Shown here: in pieces, positions 39,901 through 48,829 of the stretch
Layout: every line of letters starts with the position of its first letter
Numbering within the stretch: position 1 is the first letter of the stretch
NCBI GenBank assembly: GCA_964482955.1
Contig: CAYZZW010000002.1
Coordinates: 77,594 to 141,593, forward strand
DNA from: JAPLSN01 sp964482955
Lineage (GTDB): Bacteria; Spirochaetota; Spirochaetia; Treponematales; UBA12059
Length of the DNA: 64,000 bases
Direction of reading: 5' to 3'
Translations under genes and position numbers: made by a program
Notes under the pieces: generated by a model
Database searches by the model: none
The model's input: only the letters and a program-made list of their open reading frames with translations
Told to the model about the DNA's origin: nothing

Positions 39901-40590
39901 ATGCAGGAACACGAACGGATTTTTTCGGACGTCGAGCGGGACACGACGATCTACATCATACGGCACGGAGAGAGCGAGGCGAACGCCCGCAACATCATCC
40001 AGGGGCAGACCGATTGGCCGCTCAACGAGCGCGGGCGCCTGCAGGCGAAGGCGACCGGAACCTGGCTCGCCGGCAAGGGCGTCGCCACGCTGCGCTGCTC
40101 GCCGCTGTCGCGCGCGCGGGAAAGCGCCGAGCTCATCGCCCAGGCGGGCAAGCTGCCCGCTCCCGTTCCGGACACCCTGTTCCGCGAACTGAACACGGGT
40201 TGTTTCTCCGGCTTACCCATCGATGAGTCGCGTCGGCGTTTTCCGGAGATCTTCGCTGAGTTCGAATACCGGTCGTGGGACGGCGTGCCCGACGCCGAGC
40301 ATTCGCCGGAACTCTACGAACGCGCCCTGCTGGCCTGGAAGCGCCTGCTCGCCGACGCGCGCGAGACGAACGCGCCCGCGGCGGCCGTCTCGCACGGCGG
40401 CTTCATCCAGTGGCTCGTGCGCTCCACCTTCGGCTGCCGGAGCTGGATGCCGCTCCTGCCTACGGGCAATTGCGCAGTGTTCGCCCTGGCCGTCACCCCG
40501 ACGCTCCCCGGCAAGCCGCCTCACGTCCGCTGGAAACACGTCAACCTCGAACCGCATACCGGACTGCAACCCGTCCTCCCGGTCTTCTGA
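39901..40590 (+). CDS. Histidine phosphatase (phosphoglycerate mutase-like)
   Basis: A 229-residue enzyme of the histidine phosphatase superfamily. The phospho-accepting His22 lies in IIRHGESEAN, and the second catalytic His in AAAVSHGGFIQWLV; GQTDWPLNERGRLQAKATG and CSPLSRARESAELIA complete the fold. It may act as a cofactor-dependent phosphoglycerate mutase-like enzyme or, more likely from size, as a broad-specificity phosphatase. There is no Shine-Dalgarno; TAAAAT from the end of the upstream repeat element lies 11 bases before the ATG, leaving a leader of only a few bases. Confidence 0.92.
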   Translation: MQEHERIFSDVERDTTIYIIRHGESEANARNIIQGQTDWPLNERGRLQAKATGTWLAGKGVATLRCSPLSRARESAELIAQAGKLPAPVPDTLFRELNTGCFSGLPIDESRRRFPEIFAEFEYRSWDGVPDAEHSPELYERALLAWKRLLADARETNAPAAAVSHGGFIQWLVRSTFGCRSWMPLLPTGNCAVFALAVTPTLPGKPPHVRWKHVNLEPHTGLQPVLPVF

Positions 40591-40592
40591 GA

Positions 40593-40878
40593 GGATTTGC
40601 CACGGAACGAAACCGACCACCGCGGAAGCCGACCCGCCGTTGAAAGGCAACCACGGAGGCACGGAGATTTGTACCACGGAGGCCATGGAGGAGAAGAAGA
40701 GTTTGGAGATGGGGAGCTTTAAGGCAGGGTTGTATCCAGGGGCTGCCTAAAGACATGAATGTAACTTATCAAGGTATAGTAGTTGATTCGTGAATAGAAA
40801 ATCTCGATTTTCCTCTCTTCAGCCTTTTCTCCCTTCGTGACCTTCGTGGCTAAACTTCGTGACCTTCGTGGTAAAAAA
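40593..40878. repeat. CACGGAGG/CACGAAGG inverted-repeat element, copy f
   Basis: The left arm is the GGAG type (ACCACGGAGGCACGGAG, 40649-40667) and the right arms are the CTTC type (CCTTCGTGACCTTCGTGG, 40831-40872), so pairing survives as RNA through G-U wobbles. It shares TTGAAAGGCAACCACGGAG with copy g. It fills the gap between two convergent genes. Confidence 0.8.
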
Positions 40879-40888
40879 TGAAAGGCCG

Positions 40889-41644
40889 TCAGTTCAGGGA
40901 GGGGGCGGAGGTGCGGGCGGCGAGGATGGCGAGGACTTCCTCGTCCGGCGTGAAGTCGGGGCCGAAGGCGGACCAGAGCGGCTCGCTGTGGGGCGGGCGT
41001 GCGACGACGGCCACCGGCTCGTTCTTGTGCGGATGGTTGAATTCGAGCTTCCAGGCGTGGAGCATGATGAGGCCGTTCTTCGTGGAGCGGCGGGCGCCGT
41101 ACTTGAGGTCGCCGCGGATGGGGCAGCCGATGGCCGCCAGCTGGGCGCGGATCTGGTGGGTGCGGCCGGTGAGGAGCTCGACTTCGAGCAGGAAGTAGCG
41201 CTCGGACGAGGCGATGACGCGGTACGAGAGCGCGCAGACGTCGGCCGGCCACGGCGCTCCCGTCACGCCCGACATCGCGGTCAGGTGCGTGCGGTTGCCG
41301 CGGTTGTCGCGCGTGAAGCGGTGGACGAGCGTGCTTTCGGGTTTTTCGGGGAGTTTCTCGACGCAGGCCAGGTAGGTCTTGGCGACTTCGCGGTCTCGGA
41401 AGGACGTGCCGAGCACGGCCGTCGTCCGGCGGTTCTTGGAAAACAGCACCACGCCGGACGCGCGACGGTCGATGCGGTGCACCGGCTCGAGATAGTGGAG
41501 CTTTTCGCCGGCTTCCTCGGCCAGGCCCTTCATGATGAAGGAGCCGAGCGGCTCGTCGCCCGAGTCGTCCGCCACGACGGGGACGGCGGAGAGCTTGTTC
41601 GCGACAAGGACGCTGTCGTCTTCGAAAAGGACGTGGTGGATCAT
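40889..41644 (-). CDS. RluA-family pseudouridine synthase
   Basis: A 251-residue enzyme that converts uridine to pseudouridine in rRNA or tRNA. The catalytic Asp59 is in HRIDRRASGVVLF. Other marks are KTYLACVEKLPEKP, the LLTGRTHQIRAQLAAIGCP motif and the short C-terminal fold. Lacking an S4 domain, it resembles RluA/TruC-type members; the site modified cannot be assigned. TACAGT lies nine bases before the ATG and no Shine-Dalgarno is seen. Confidence 0.92.
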   Translation of the reverse strand: MIHHVLFEDDSVLVANKLSAVPVVADDSGDEPLGSFIMKGLAEEAGEKLHYLEPVHRIDRRASGVVLFSKNRRTTAVLGTSFRDREVAKTYLACVEKLPEKPESTLVHRFTRDNRGNRTHLTAMSGVTGAPWPADVCALSYRVIASSERYFLLEVELLTGRTHQIRAQLAAIGCPIRGDLKYGARRSTKNGLIMLHAWKLEFNHPHKNEPVAVVARPPHSEPLWSAFGPDFTPDEEVLAILAARTSAPSLN

Positions 41645-41725
41645 GCGGCGCGGACTGTATCACAAACCGCGGTTCGATGTAAGGGGTCGACCCGGCCTTT
41701 CGGAGCCGCGATCGCCCGGCTCGGG

Positions 41726-42613
41726 TCAGAGCGTCTTGTCGACCGCCTCGTGCATCGAGTCGAGCCGCGCCATGACCTCGTCGACCACCGCCTGCTTGAT
41801 GTCGTCGCCGAAATGGTGGCGGCCTTTCACGGCGTCGCGGAATTCGGAGCAGTCGACGACCGGGCTCGCCTCCATGACGAGCTTGTCCTCGGTGACGAGG
41901 TCCTCGTGCATCTCGCCCTCGGGATTGATGCGGAGGATGTTGCCGTTGATGGAGACGAGGCACATCTTGTCGAAGGTCTTGATGTAGGAATCGATCTCGC
42001 GGACGCCTCGCTTCGTGGACGGGTCCCAGGGGCGGTAGCGCGTGCCGGCGGGGAAGACGAGGACGAGGTCGCCGGCCTTCTTGCGCTCGGCCAGGGCCTT
42101 CATCGAGGCGCGGTTGATCTTCATCGCGCGCGCGAGCTCGTCGTGCGCTTCCTTTTTGGAGGCGGCATCCTTCTCGACGCCCTCGAGCGAGCGGCTCGGG
42201 TAGATGATGATGCGGGTGTAGGCGCCCGTGAGCACCGTGACGATCGGGTTCGTCTCGCTCAGCTTGATGCCCGCGATGGCGGTGACGGCGTCCGCGATCC
42301 GTTCGCCCTCGGGTCCCTGGCGCTTGAGAAGGTACACGAACGCCGGCAGGTCGAGGTTCGTGTAGTGCTCGACGAGGAGGAGGCAGGACTTGCCGTTCCG
42401 TCCGTGCTCGTAGAGCTCCTTGATGTGCTCGAAGCCGCGGAACTCCGAGCCGGGCAGGAGGTGGTCGGAGATCATCTTCTCGATGTAGGGCACGACGACC
42501 GTGTTGCCGCGCTGGTACACGTTCTCCTCGGTGATCGTCATCGCGGCGGGGCCGCCGGTCTTCTTGAGGATCTCCAGTATCTCGGCCTTGTACTTGTGCC
42601 CGATCGGTTCCAT
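41726..42613 (-). CDS. Glycerophosphate acyltransferase-like (PlsC-domain) protein
   Basis: A 295-residue protein of the PlsC acyltransferase superfamily, acting on glycerophospholipid precursors at the membrane. The HX4D catalytic motif is His83-Asp88 (VEHYTNLDLP) and a later FPAGTRYRPWDPSTKRG corresponds to the substrate-binding block. No strong membrane segment is seen. Specificity (glycerol-3-phosphate or lysophosphatidate) is unknown. GGAG lies nine bases before the ATG at 42613, with a good promoter upstream at 42642-42671; an earlier in-frame ATG at 42643 would lie at the -10 and is rejected. Confidence 0.8.
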   Translation of the reverse strand: MEPIGHKYKAEILEILKKTGGPAAMTITEENVYQRGNTVVVPYIEKMISDHLLPGSEFRGFEHIKELYEHGRNGKSCLLLVEHYTNLDLPAFVYLLKRQGPEGERIADAVTAIAGIKLSETNPIVTVLTGAYTRIIIYPSRSLEGVEKDAASKKEAHDELARAMKINRASMKALAERKKAGDLVLVFPAGTRYRPWDPSTKRGVREIDSYIKTFDKMCLVSINGNILRINPEGEMHEDLVTEDKLVMEASPVVDCSEFRDAVKGRHHFGDDIKQAVVDEVMARLDSMHEAVDKTL

Positions 42614-42641
42614 GCGGCGTACTCCTTCGTTCGTCCGGCTC

Positions 42642-42671
42642 ACTATACCGGCCGCATTTTCCGCCTGTCAA
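42642..42671 (-). promoter_or_regulatory. Promoter of the acyltransferase gene
   Basis: Minus strand: perfect TTGACA (42666-42671), 18-base spacer, TATAGT (42642-42647), about 30 bases before the ATG at 42613. Confidence 0.65.
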
Positions 42672-42707
42672 CCGCGAGGATCATCCGGCTTCGGCTCTCG
42701 GGCGTCC

Positions 42708-43101
42708 AGTTGAAAGGCAACCACGGAGCCACGGAGTTGGGCCACGGAGGTCACGGAGAAGAGGGAAGAAGGTTTAAGAGAAGAGGGCGGCTTGCGCAGG
42801 AGGGACCACGGAGATCACGGAGATTTGGGCCACGGAGGTCACGGAGAAGAGGGAAGAAAGGGTTCAAGAGAAGAGGGTTTAATAGAAGAGAATCTTGTCG
42901 CTGTGAGATATGCCGCGTGGTTTTCCGAGCACAGCCATTCATGAAGCGAGCCAGGTCTGCTGAAAATCTTGGAAAAAACCAAAGCCCGCTTTCCCGCAAG
43001 CTTCCTATCCCCTTTTCTCATTCTTCCTTCGTGTTCTTCGTGGCCAAACCTTCGTGCCCTAACGCTCGAGTACTCGCCAATCTTCGCTCGTGGTGAAATC
43101 T
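42708..43101. repeat. CACGGAGG/CACGAAGG composite repeat, copy g (with 28-base insert)
   Basis: The largest copy: several GGAG-type left arms (42720-42760, 42805-42850) and CTTC-type right arms (43026-43060, then 43090-43100). The 28-base insert at 43062-43089 splits the last right arm after CTTCGTGCCCT. Arms repeat internally, with GAGAAGAGGGAAGAA twice, so the element has grown by tandem duplication. This is what the 510-base gap between genes holds. Confidence 0.85.
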
Positions 43102-43123
43102 TTGCCAACGGCGCGGCTAGCTC

Positions 43124-44356
43124 CTATTCTGGCAGGCTCACCCCGAGCCAGTTGGCGGGGTCGGAGACGGATTGGCCGATGCGGCCGATGTCGACCTTGG
43201 CGGTGGTTTCGGCGACGAGCCACTTCTTGTTGTCGAAGGGGAAGCGCGCGCCTTCGCCCTCGGCGTCGATGGCGGCCATCGCGTGGGAGTAGACTTCCGA
43301 CACCATCACGATGGAGTCCACGCCGTCGTGCTTGAGGAGGATGGCCATGAGGAGGGCGCGGCTGTCGCAGTCGCCGCGTTTCTCGAAGGCCGCGGTGAGC
43401 GGGTTCACGAAATCCGAGCCCTTCGGGTCGCGCTCGTACTTGAAGGTCTGTACCCACTTCAATATGGCGCGCGCGCGGTCCACGGGTTTGGGAAGGAGCT
43501 CGGCCGCGGACAGAGGCGAATTCTTGGCCGCGGCTTTCGCGGCGGTCGAAGCGGCAAGCATGGCGCGCTTGGCCGTCTCGAGGGCCAGGTAATCGAGGCG
43601 ATGGTAGCAGTCGCGGTAGACAATCCGGAAAAAGCGCGCCCACGCGGCGGCCGCCAGGTCCGCGGCGCCGGCGTACGCGGCGAGCACGCGGTATTCGCGT
43701 TCGACGAGGGCCTGCGCCGCCTCTCCTTCCTTCGGGTCGTAGGGAAGCTCGATCGTCGCGCCGTCGTACTCGAGCTTGACCGGCTTGCGCTTTTCAGGCG
43801 CCCAGGGCGTGTCGAACTGACCGATCGGCCCCGGGTAGAGCTTGGCTTCCTCGTCGACGGAAAAGGAGTCGATGGACGAGAGGATGAAGTCGTTGTAATC
43901 CTCGAAGCTGTCCTCCGGCACGAAGGCGAGGAGGAGGAAGTCCTTTTCCGGCGCGCCGTCTGCTTTCTTCGGAAGGCCGTCCACGAAGAGCGCGTAGCCG
44001 TGGTCCGGCCCGCCGCCCAGGTCGAAGGTCAGGTCGGCCAGCACGGCGTTCCGTCGCTGATAGACGAATTCCTCCTGGTCGACCGTCGCCTTGAGCTTCT
44101 TGGCGATGTCCGCCATGCCGGCCTTCGCGTTCGGGTAGCGAGCCCCGTCGTAGAGGATGATCTGGAACTCCATCACGCCGTTCGGATCCGTGAACGCGAA
44201 CGTGTTCGCGCCGTCGCCGCCCTTCATGGCGCAGCCTTCGGGCAGGTCGACGAAGAATCCCGAGTCCGAATAGAGTTCTTCGGCCGTGACCGACGCGGCC
44301 GCCGCGAGGAAGGCGAACAGCGCCAGGAATCGGACGACTTTCATGCAACGCGCCAT
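43124..44356 (-). CDS. Exported transglutaminase-like protein
   Basis: A 410-residue protein with a signal peptide (after MARC, MKVVRFLALFAFLAAAASVTA). The C-terminal 130 residues resemble the transglutaminase-like cysteine-protease fold, with Cys330 in RGDCDSRALLMAILL and His358 in YSHAMAAIDA; an acidic third residue follows in LVAETT. The first 270 residues are not recognised. The ATG at 44356 has GGAG seven bases upstream. It follows the AAA-VWA pair by 87 bases on the same strand; MoxR-type AAA, VWA and transglutaminase genes often travel together, suggesting one functional unit. Confidence 0.75.
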   Translation of the reverse strand: MARCMKVVRFLALFAFLAAAASVTAEELYSDSGFFVDLPEGCAMKGGDGANTFAFTDPNGVMEFQIILYDGARYPNAKAGMADIAKKLKATVDQEEFVYQRRNAVLADLTFDLGGGPDHGYALFVDGLPKKADGAPEKDFLLLAFVPEDSFEDYNDFILSSIDSFSVDEEAKLYPGPIGQFDTPWAPEKRKPVKLEYDGATIELPYDPKEGEAAQALVEREYRVLAAYAGAADLAAAAWARFFRIVYRDCYHRLDYLALETAKRAMLAASTAAKAAAKNSPLSAAELLPKPVDRARAILKWVQTFKYERDPKGSDFVNPLTAAFEKRGDCDSRALLMAILLKHDGVDSIVMVSEVYSHAMAAIDAEGEGARFPFDNKKWLVAETTAKVDIGRIGQSVSDPANWLGVSLPE

Positions 44357-44443
44357 CGAACGCTCCGTATCGGGAACTGGTTGATGCAAACAAGCGTACC
44401 TCTTGAATGTATCGTCCGGCGCCGAAAAAAGCGAGACGCCCGG

Positions 44444-47400
44444 CTATCGGGTCATCTTCCGGAAGATTTCGACGAGGCGCGCGGGCAGGAACTCGATGCG
44501 GTCGAGGTAGACCAAGTTCGGCCCGAAGATGCGAGAGAGCCTCGGGACGGTGGTGGGCGCGAGGGTGATGCAGATTATGCGGACTCCCAGATCGGAGGCT
44601 TCCTCCGCGACGCGGGCGAGGTCGGCGTACGCGTAGCCTTCGCCGGGCCCGTCGATGCTCACGACGGGAACCGCGCGATCGAGCTTTTCGACCTCGCCGT
44701 CGACGCTCACGACGTTCGCCTTCTTGCCTTCGTCCTTGAGCCAGTCGACGTAGAAGGGTTTCCCGTCGGTGATGAAGAAGAGCAGTTTCGTCTTCGCGTC
44801 GACCTTCGCCAGCTTGGCGCGGAGGATGTGCCTGAGTCCGGGGGACAGCCGCGAGAAAGTGCCCGGGTTGGGGATGAGTCGCGACAGTCGTTCCGCGACT
44901 GACGCGTCCGGATCGTCGTCGAAGTCCTTCACGACGTGGAAGGCGTTCGCGCGGGCGCCGTAGTCGTACAGGGCGTAGATGCCGTAACGGTCGCCCAGGC
45001 TTCGCATCGCCTCGCCGAGGAGGAACGCCGCGGCGGCTTCGTGCTCGTAGATGCAGCGTCCGCCGACGAATTTCGCGGTGGATGCCGACAGGTCGAGCGC
45101 GAGGGCGGAGGCCACGTCGCGTACTTTCCGCGAGCGCTGTATGTAGAAATCGTCCTCCATCGATCCGCCCGCCTTGAAATCGAGAAGCGCGTCGAAGCAG
45201 CGGTCGAAGTCGATGTCGTCGCCGTCGTCGAGGCCCGTGCGCGGCGTGTCGAGGCTTTCCTTGAGGGCCTGGAAGGCGCGCCGGATCGACGCCGCCCGCC
45301 CGGCTTCGCTCCGCGCCAGATCCATGACCGGCCGCCGGTCGTCCGGCTCTCGGAGCGGATAACTCCGGTCCAGCTCCATGAGCAGGCATTTGTCGCGGAC
45401 ATAGGCGAGCTCCGCGTGGTTCCACTCGTCGTACGGCACGATCGGATACGAGTCGGAAACGAGCGCGAGCCGGAGCGAGTCGTCCGTGTTCCGGTCTTCG
45501 CACGCCTTCCGGAACTCGGTCTTCGTCTCGCGCGGGGCGTTCTCGGCGGACGGCGCGCTTTCGACGAGCCCCCCGCGCGAAATCGCGCCCTCGAGCTCGA
45601 ACTGGAGGGGTGCGTTGCGCGCTCCCGAGTCGGTGCCGAAGGTGTCGAAACAGATCTCGAGGATGTCGGGTTCGCGGTTCATCGACGCGAGGGATCCGGG
45701 GAACCGTCGGCCGAGGTCGTCCAGGAAGGCGCGCATGGATTCCGACGCGGCGAGGGCGACGTCGTAGGCGTCGGAGGAATCGAAGTCGAATCCGTCGAGC
45801 GGCGCCGTCATCCGCGTCAGGGCCGCTTCGTCGTCCGGGTCGAGTCCGCCTTTCGGTCCGCCGAAGTTCAGTGTCTGCAAAAACGCTTGCAGGCAGCGCG
45901 CTTCCGGCGGAAGGGACGCGAGGTCGGGTTGGGCGTCGCGGTCGATCCCGTTCACGGCAGCTTTTTCCCTCGCGTAGCCGGGGTAGCGGTCATAGAGGCG
46001 GCGGTTGACGCGCTTGTCTTCCACGATGTTGAAGAAGTCGCGGAAGAGCGACGGGAAGGGCGTGAGGAAGCCGAGCCGCACGCCGTCCGGGTATTCGCGG
46101 AAATCCTTGACGGCCGCGTGTTTCACCAGGAACCCGAGTCCCTGGAGCGTCCGGGCGATACGATCGGCGTAGCGCGCGAACAGGGCGCGGTTCCGCTCTT
46201 CGGCGCCGGGAAAGAGCTTCGCGAATCCGGTTTCCGCGGAGGCGTAGCGGTCGGGATCCTCGAGGAAGCTGCCGAACTCGATGTGCGCGCATTCGTGGGC
46301 GGCGCCGTGCCGGAGCATGAGCAGGTTCGTGTCGGCGTCGTTCGTGTAGCGCACGTAGTCGGGGACGTAGATCGTCGTGCCGTCCGTGTAGAACAGATGA
46401 TGCCGTGGCGCGTGGCTTTCAGCCGGCGAGTCTTTCGCCTCATCGTCGATCTTGGTCGTCCCGTCGTCCCTGTACGACGAGGCGTCCCTGGACGACGAGG
46501 CGTCCCGGGACGGCACGTCGCCCTTAGGCGACGCGGCGTGCAGGGGCGGATCCGCGCGCGACGCGCGCAGCGCCACGGGTTTGCCGGTGAGCGCCTGGAC
46601 GAAGTACGTGAAGCGTTCGCGCACGAGCTCGAACTCGATGCCCGCGTCGATGGTCGCCCACGCGCGGAGGCTGCGTTCCGACTTGCGGTCGAAGTAGAGG
46701 ATCGCCTCGTCCGTCCAGGACTTTTGCGTGCGGAGGACGCGCGCGCCCTCGTCGACCCAGGGGCCGAGATCGAGGTCGGGATGCTTCACGACGACTTCGA
46801 AGATTTTCTTGAGGATGGCCGGGCTTTTCGACTTCGAGTAGAGGGTGAAGTTCTTGAGCATCCTGAACACGCGGCCGAAGAGGGCGGTCTTGCCGGGATG
46901 GAAGACGCGGGCGCACGCGTCCACGAGCGGGAAGAGGAGGCCGAGCATTCCGGCGTCGTAGCGTTCGTCGATCCAGAAATCGGCGATGGCCAGGCACGCG
47001 TCGCGAGGACCGAAACCCTTGGCTTTCCAGGTGGACACGAGAGTCGCGAAGACGCTCCACGCCGGATGACCGCGCGCGGCTTCGAGCGCCAGCGCGAGGA
47101 CGAGGAACCTGGACAGGTCGTCGAGGATGTCGGGCGTGACGAGCGTCCGGAACGATTCGAGGACTTTCGCGAAGGAGTCCGGACCCGGCGCGTCCTCTCG
47201 CTCGGCGCAAAAGGAGGTGAGGCAGCGGTCGAAGATTCGCGCGGCATCGCCCCTGGCGCCGGCTTTCGCTTCCAGCTCCGGCCTGAGCGCGGCCCAGTCG
47301 AACGCCGAACCGTCGTACGGCGAGACGACCGTCTTGTCGGCGTCGGACGGAGCCGTTCCGCGGGCGGCGACGAGGAGCGAGAGCTCGAGCCGGGTGTCGG

Positions 47401-47767
47401 CGCCTTCCGCGGCCATGTCGTAGCACTCGGCGACGGCGCGCGTCCGGCGGACGAGCGGGTCTTCGTCGTGGCCGAGCACCGTCGGCTTTTCCGCTTCGGC
47501 TCGGGCGAGGGCCGTCGTCCGCGCGACCAGGGCGGCGCAGCCGGCCGAGGCCAGGAACGACGCGAGCGCCTTCTCCCACGTTTCAGCCGTCGACCGGTCG
47601 AAGCGCCTCAGGGCGCCGCGGAGGAGGGCTTCCTGCGCGGCTTGATCGCCTTGGGAAGCGCGGAAAGCGGCTTCGAAAACGCGGTAGGTCCGCTGGCGTC
47701 CGATCGCGGCTTCGAGCGACGCGGCGATGGAGGCGAGCGAAGCGCCCGACGGATTGGGTCGCGTCAT
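44444..47767 (-). CDS. CbbO/NorD-type VWA protein with HExxH motif
   Basis: A 1107-residue cytoplasmic protein, longer than typical CbbO/NorD proteins. A helical N-terminal half (to about residue 400) is followed by a middle domain with HECAHIEFGSF at residues 491-501, which matches the HExxH zinc-peptidase pattern, and a C-terminal von Willebrand A domain (about 880-1105) whose metal-site DLSAST starts at Asp892. CbbO/NorD proteins act with a CbbQ/NorQ AAA ATPase to remodel or load metal into a client enzyme. No Rubisco or nitric oxide reductase gene is in view, so the client is unknown. The ATG overlaps the AAA gene stop by one base. A low-complexity Ser/Asp/Arg linker near residue 420 is encoded by an 18-base tandem repeat. 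Confidence 0.75.
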   Translation of the reverse strand: MTRPNPSGASLASIAASLEAAIGRQRTYRVFEAAFRASQGDQAAQEALLRGALRRFDRSTAETWEKALASFLASAGCAALVARTTALARAEAEKPTVLGHDEDPLVRRTRAVAECYDMAAEGADTRLELSLLVAARGTAPSDADKTVVSPYDGSAFDWAALRPELEAKAGARGDAARIFDRCLTSFCAEREDAPGPDSFAKVLESFRTLVTPDILDDLSRFLVLALALEAARGHPAWSVFATLVSTWKAKGFGPRDACLAIADFWIDERYDAGMLGLLFPLVDACARVFHPGKTALFGRVFRMLKNFTLYSKSKSPAILKKIFEVVVKHPDLDLGPWVDEGARVLRTQKSWTDEAILYFDRKSERSLRAWATIDAGIEFELVRERFTYFVQALTGKPVALRASRADPPLHAASPKGDVPSRDASSSRDASSYRDDGTTKIDDEAKDSPAESHAPRHHLFYTDGTTIYVPDYVRYTNDADTNLLMLRHGAAHECAHIEFGSFLEDPDRYASAETGFAKLFPGAEERNRALFARYADRIARTLQGLGFLVKHAAVKDFREYPDGVRLGFLTPFPSLFRDFFNIVEDKRVNRRLYDRYPGYAREKAAVNGIDRDAQPDLASLPPEARCLQAFLQTLNFGGPKGGLDPDDEAALTRMTAPLDGFDFDSSDAYDVALAASESMRAFLDDLGRRFPGSLASMNREPDILEICFDTFGTDSGARNAPLQFELEGAISRGGLVESAPSAENAPRETKTEFRKACEDRNTDDSLRLALVSDSYPIVPYDEWNHAELAYVRDKCLLMELDRSYPLREPDDRRPVMDLARSEAGRAASIRRAFQALKESLDTPRTGLDDGDDIDFDRCFDALLDFKAGGSMEDDFYIQRSRKVRDVASALALDLSASTAKFVGGRCIYEHEAAAAFLLGEAMRSLGDRYGIYALYDYGARANAFHVVKDFDDDPDASVAERLSRLIPNPGTFSRLSPGLRHILRAKLAKVDAKTKLLFFITDGKPFYVDWLKDEGKKANVVSVDGEVEKLDRAVPVVSIDGPGEGYAYADLARVAEEASDLGVRIICITLAPTTVPRLSRIFGPNLVYLDRIEFLPARLVEIFRKMTR
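46465..46518. repeat. Three-fold 18-base tandem repeat inside the VWA gene
   Basis: CGTCCCTGTACGACGAGG and CGTCCCTGGACGACGAGG, then a partial third unit, encode an RDASS-like repeat in a linker. It keeps the frame, so copy number could vary without breaking the gene. Confidence 0.75.
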
Positions 47768-48681
47768 CACATCAAGTCGAAGCCCTTGCACACGTCGATG
47801 AGGGACAGGCGCATCTGCTCGTCGTCGGTGACCGGCGACACGAGCGTGGACAGCACCGCGTCCTCCTTGGGCACGCCCTCCGTGACGAGGGTGGCCGCAT
47901 AGACGAGGAGCCGCGTGGACACGCCCTCGGTGAGCCCCTGCGACTTGAGGCCGCGGATCTTGCGCCCCGCCGCGACGAGCGAGCGCGCGAGCCCTTCCTG
48001 GCAGCCGCTCTCGTGGCGCACCACCTCGATCTCGACGTTCTCCGGGGGGTAGTCGAAGTCCACCGCGACGAAGCGCTGCTTCGTGGACGGCTTCAAGTCC
48101 TTGAGCGCGGACTGGTAGCCGGGATTGTACGACACGATGAGCATGAACGAGGGCGGCGGCGACACCGTGGTGCCCTTTTTCACGAGGGGCAGGATGCGCC
48201 GGTAGTCCGTGAGCGAGTGGATGAGGACCGTGACGTCCTTGCGCGCCTCCACGATCTCGTCGAGATAGCAGATGCCGCCGAAGCGCGCCGCCTTCGTGAG
48301 CGGTCCGTCGATCCAGCGCACGCCCTGGTCCATCGTGAGGAAGAAGCGCCCGACCAGGTCGTTCGCCGTAAGGTCCTCGTGGCAGGGCACCGTGACGAGG
48401 AAGCTCTTCCGCTTTTCCGGGTCGATGGTCTCGGCGCGCACGGTGCCCGTCGTCCTGTCCGTCGAGATGCGCGTCAGCACCTTGTTGAGCTTGAAGGCCA
48501 TCGCCTCGACGAAGCGCGTCTTGCCGCAGCCGGTCGGCCCTTTCAGGAGCAACGGCAGGCGGCGCTTGTACGCGGCCGCGAAGAGCTTCGCCTCGTTGGC
48601 GACGGGGACGTAGTACGGTTCCTCGAGGATCTCGCTTTCCTCGATCGCGATTTCGTTTTGCATGAGCGCCAGATCGTCCAT
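47767..48681 (-). CDS. CbbQ/NorQ-type MoxR-family AAA ATPase
   Basis: A 304-residue AAA+ ATPase that acts as a hexameric remodelling motor. Walker A GPTGCGKT is at residues 48-55, Walker B GICYLDEIVEA follows, and sensor features appear in SYNPGYQSALKDLKPSTKQ. A C-terminal CbbQ-type helical domain (VSTRLLVYAATLVTEGVP) is present. Its partner is the overlapping VWA protein. The ATG at 48681 has GGGAGAA upstream; the long open frame upstream of it is antisense to the neighbouring gene and is not used. Confidence 0.92.
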   Translation of the reverse strand: MDDLALMQNEIAIEESEILEEPYYVPVANEAKLFAAAYKRRLPLLLKGPTGCGKTRFVEAMAFKLNKVLTRISTDRTTGTVRAETIDPEKRKSFLVTVPCHEDLTANDLVGRFFLTMDQGVRWIDGPLTKAARFGGICYLDEIVEARKDVTVLIHSLTDYRRILPLVKKGTTVSPPPSFMLIVSYNPGYQSALKDLKPSTKQRFVAVDFDYPPENVEIEVVRHESGCQEGLARSLVAAGRKIRGLKSQGLTEGVSTRLLVYAATLVTEGVPKEDAVLSTLVSPVTDDEQMRLSLIDVCKGFDLM

Positions 48682-48749
48682 AAGTTCTCCCTGGGGAGGC
48701 GATGATACCACGGTTTCAGGCTCCCGCGCCGCAAGACGGTCCTTTTCCC

Positions 48750-48778
48750 TTGACGGGCGGGCGCCCGTGCCGCATGAT
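48750..48778 (+). promoter_or_regulatory. Candidate promoter of the DUF4015 gene
   Basis: TTGACG (48750-48755), 17-base spacer, CATGAT (48773-48778). The inferred leader of about 45 bases carries GGGGG nine bases before the GTG start. Confidence 0.45.
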
Positions 48779-48829
48779 CGCCGGAGGCCGGATACGCAGG
48801 GGAAACACCGCCGGCCGGGGGTACGTTTC

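Noticed and set aside
41650..41682. Leaderless promoter for the RluA-type gene
   Set aside because: TACAGT is nine bases from the ATG and the -35 candidate is poor; left out of the leaderless set.
44370..44443. A possible terminator and promoter between the VWA and transglutaminase genes
   Set aside because: There is a T-run, but only a three-base-pair stem before it, and no convincing -35/-10 pair.
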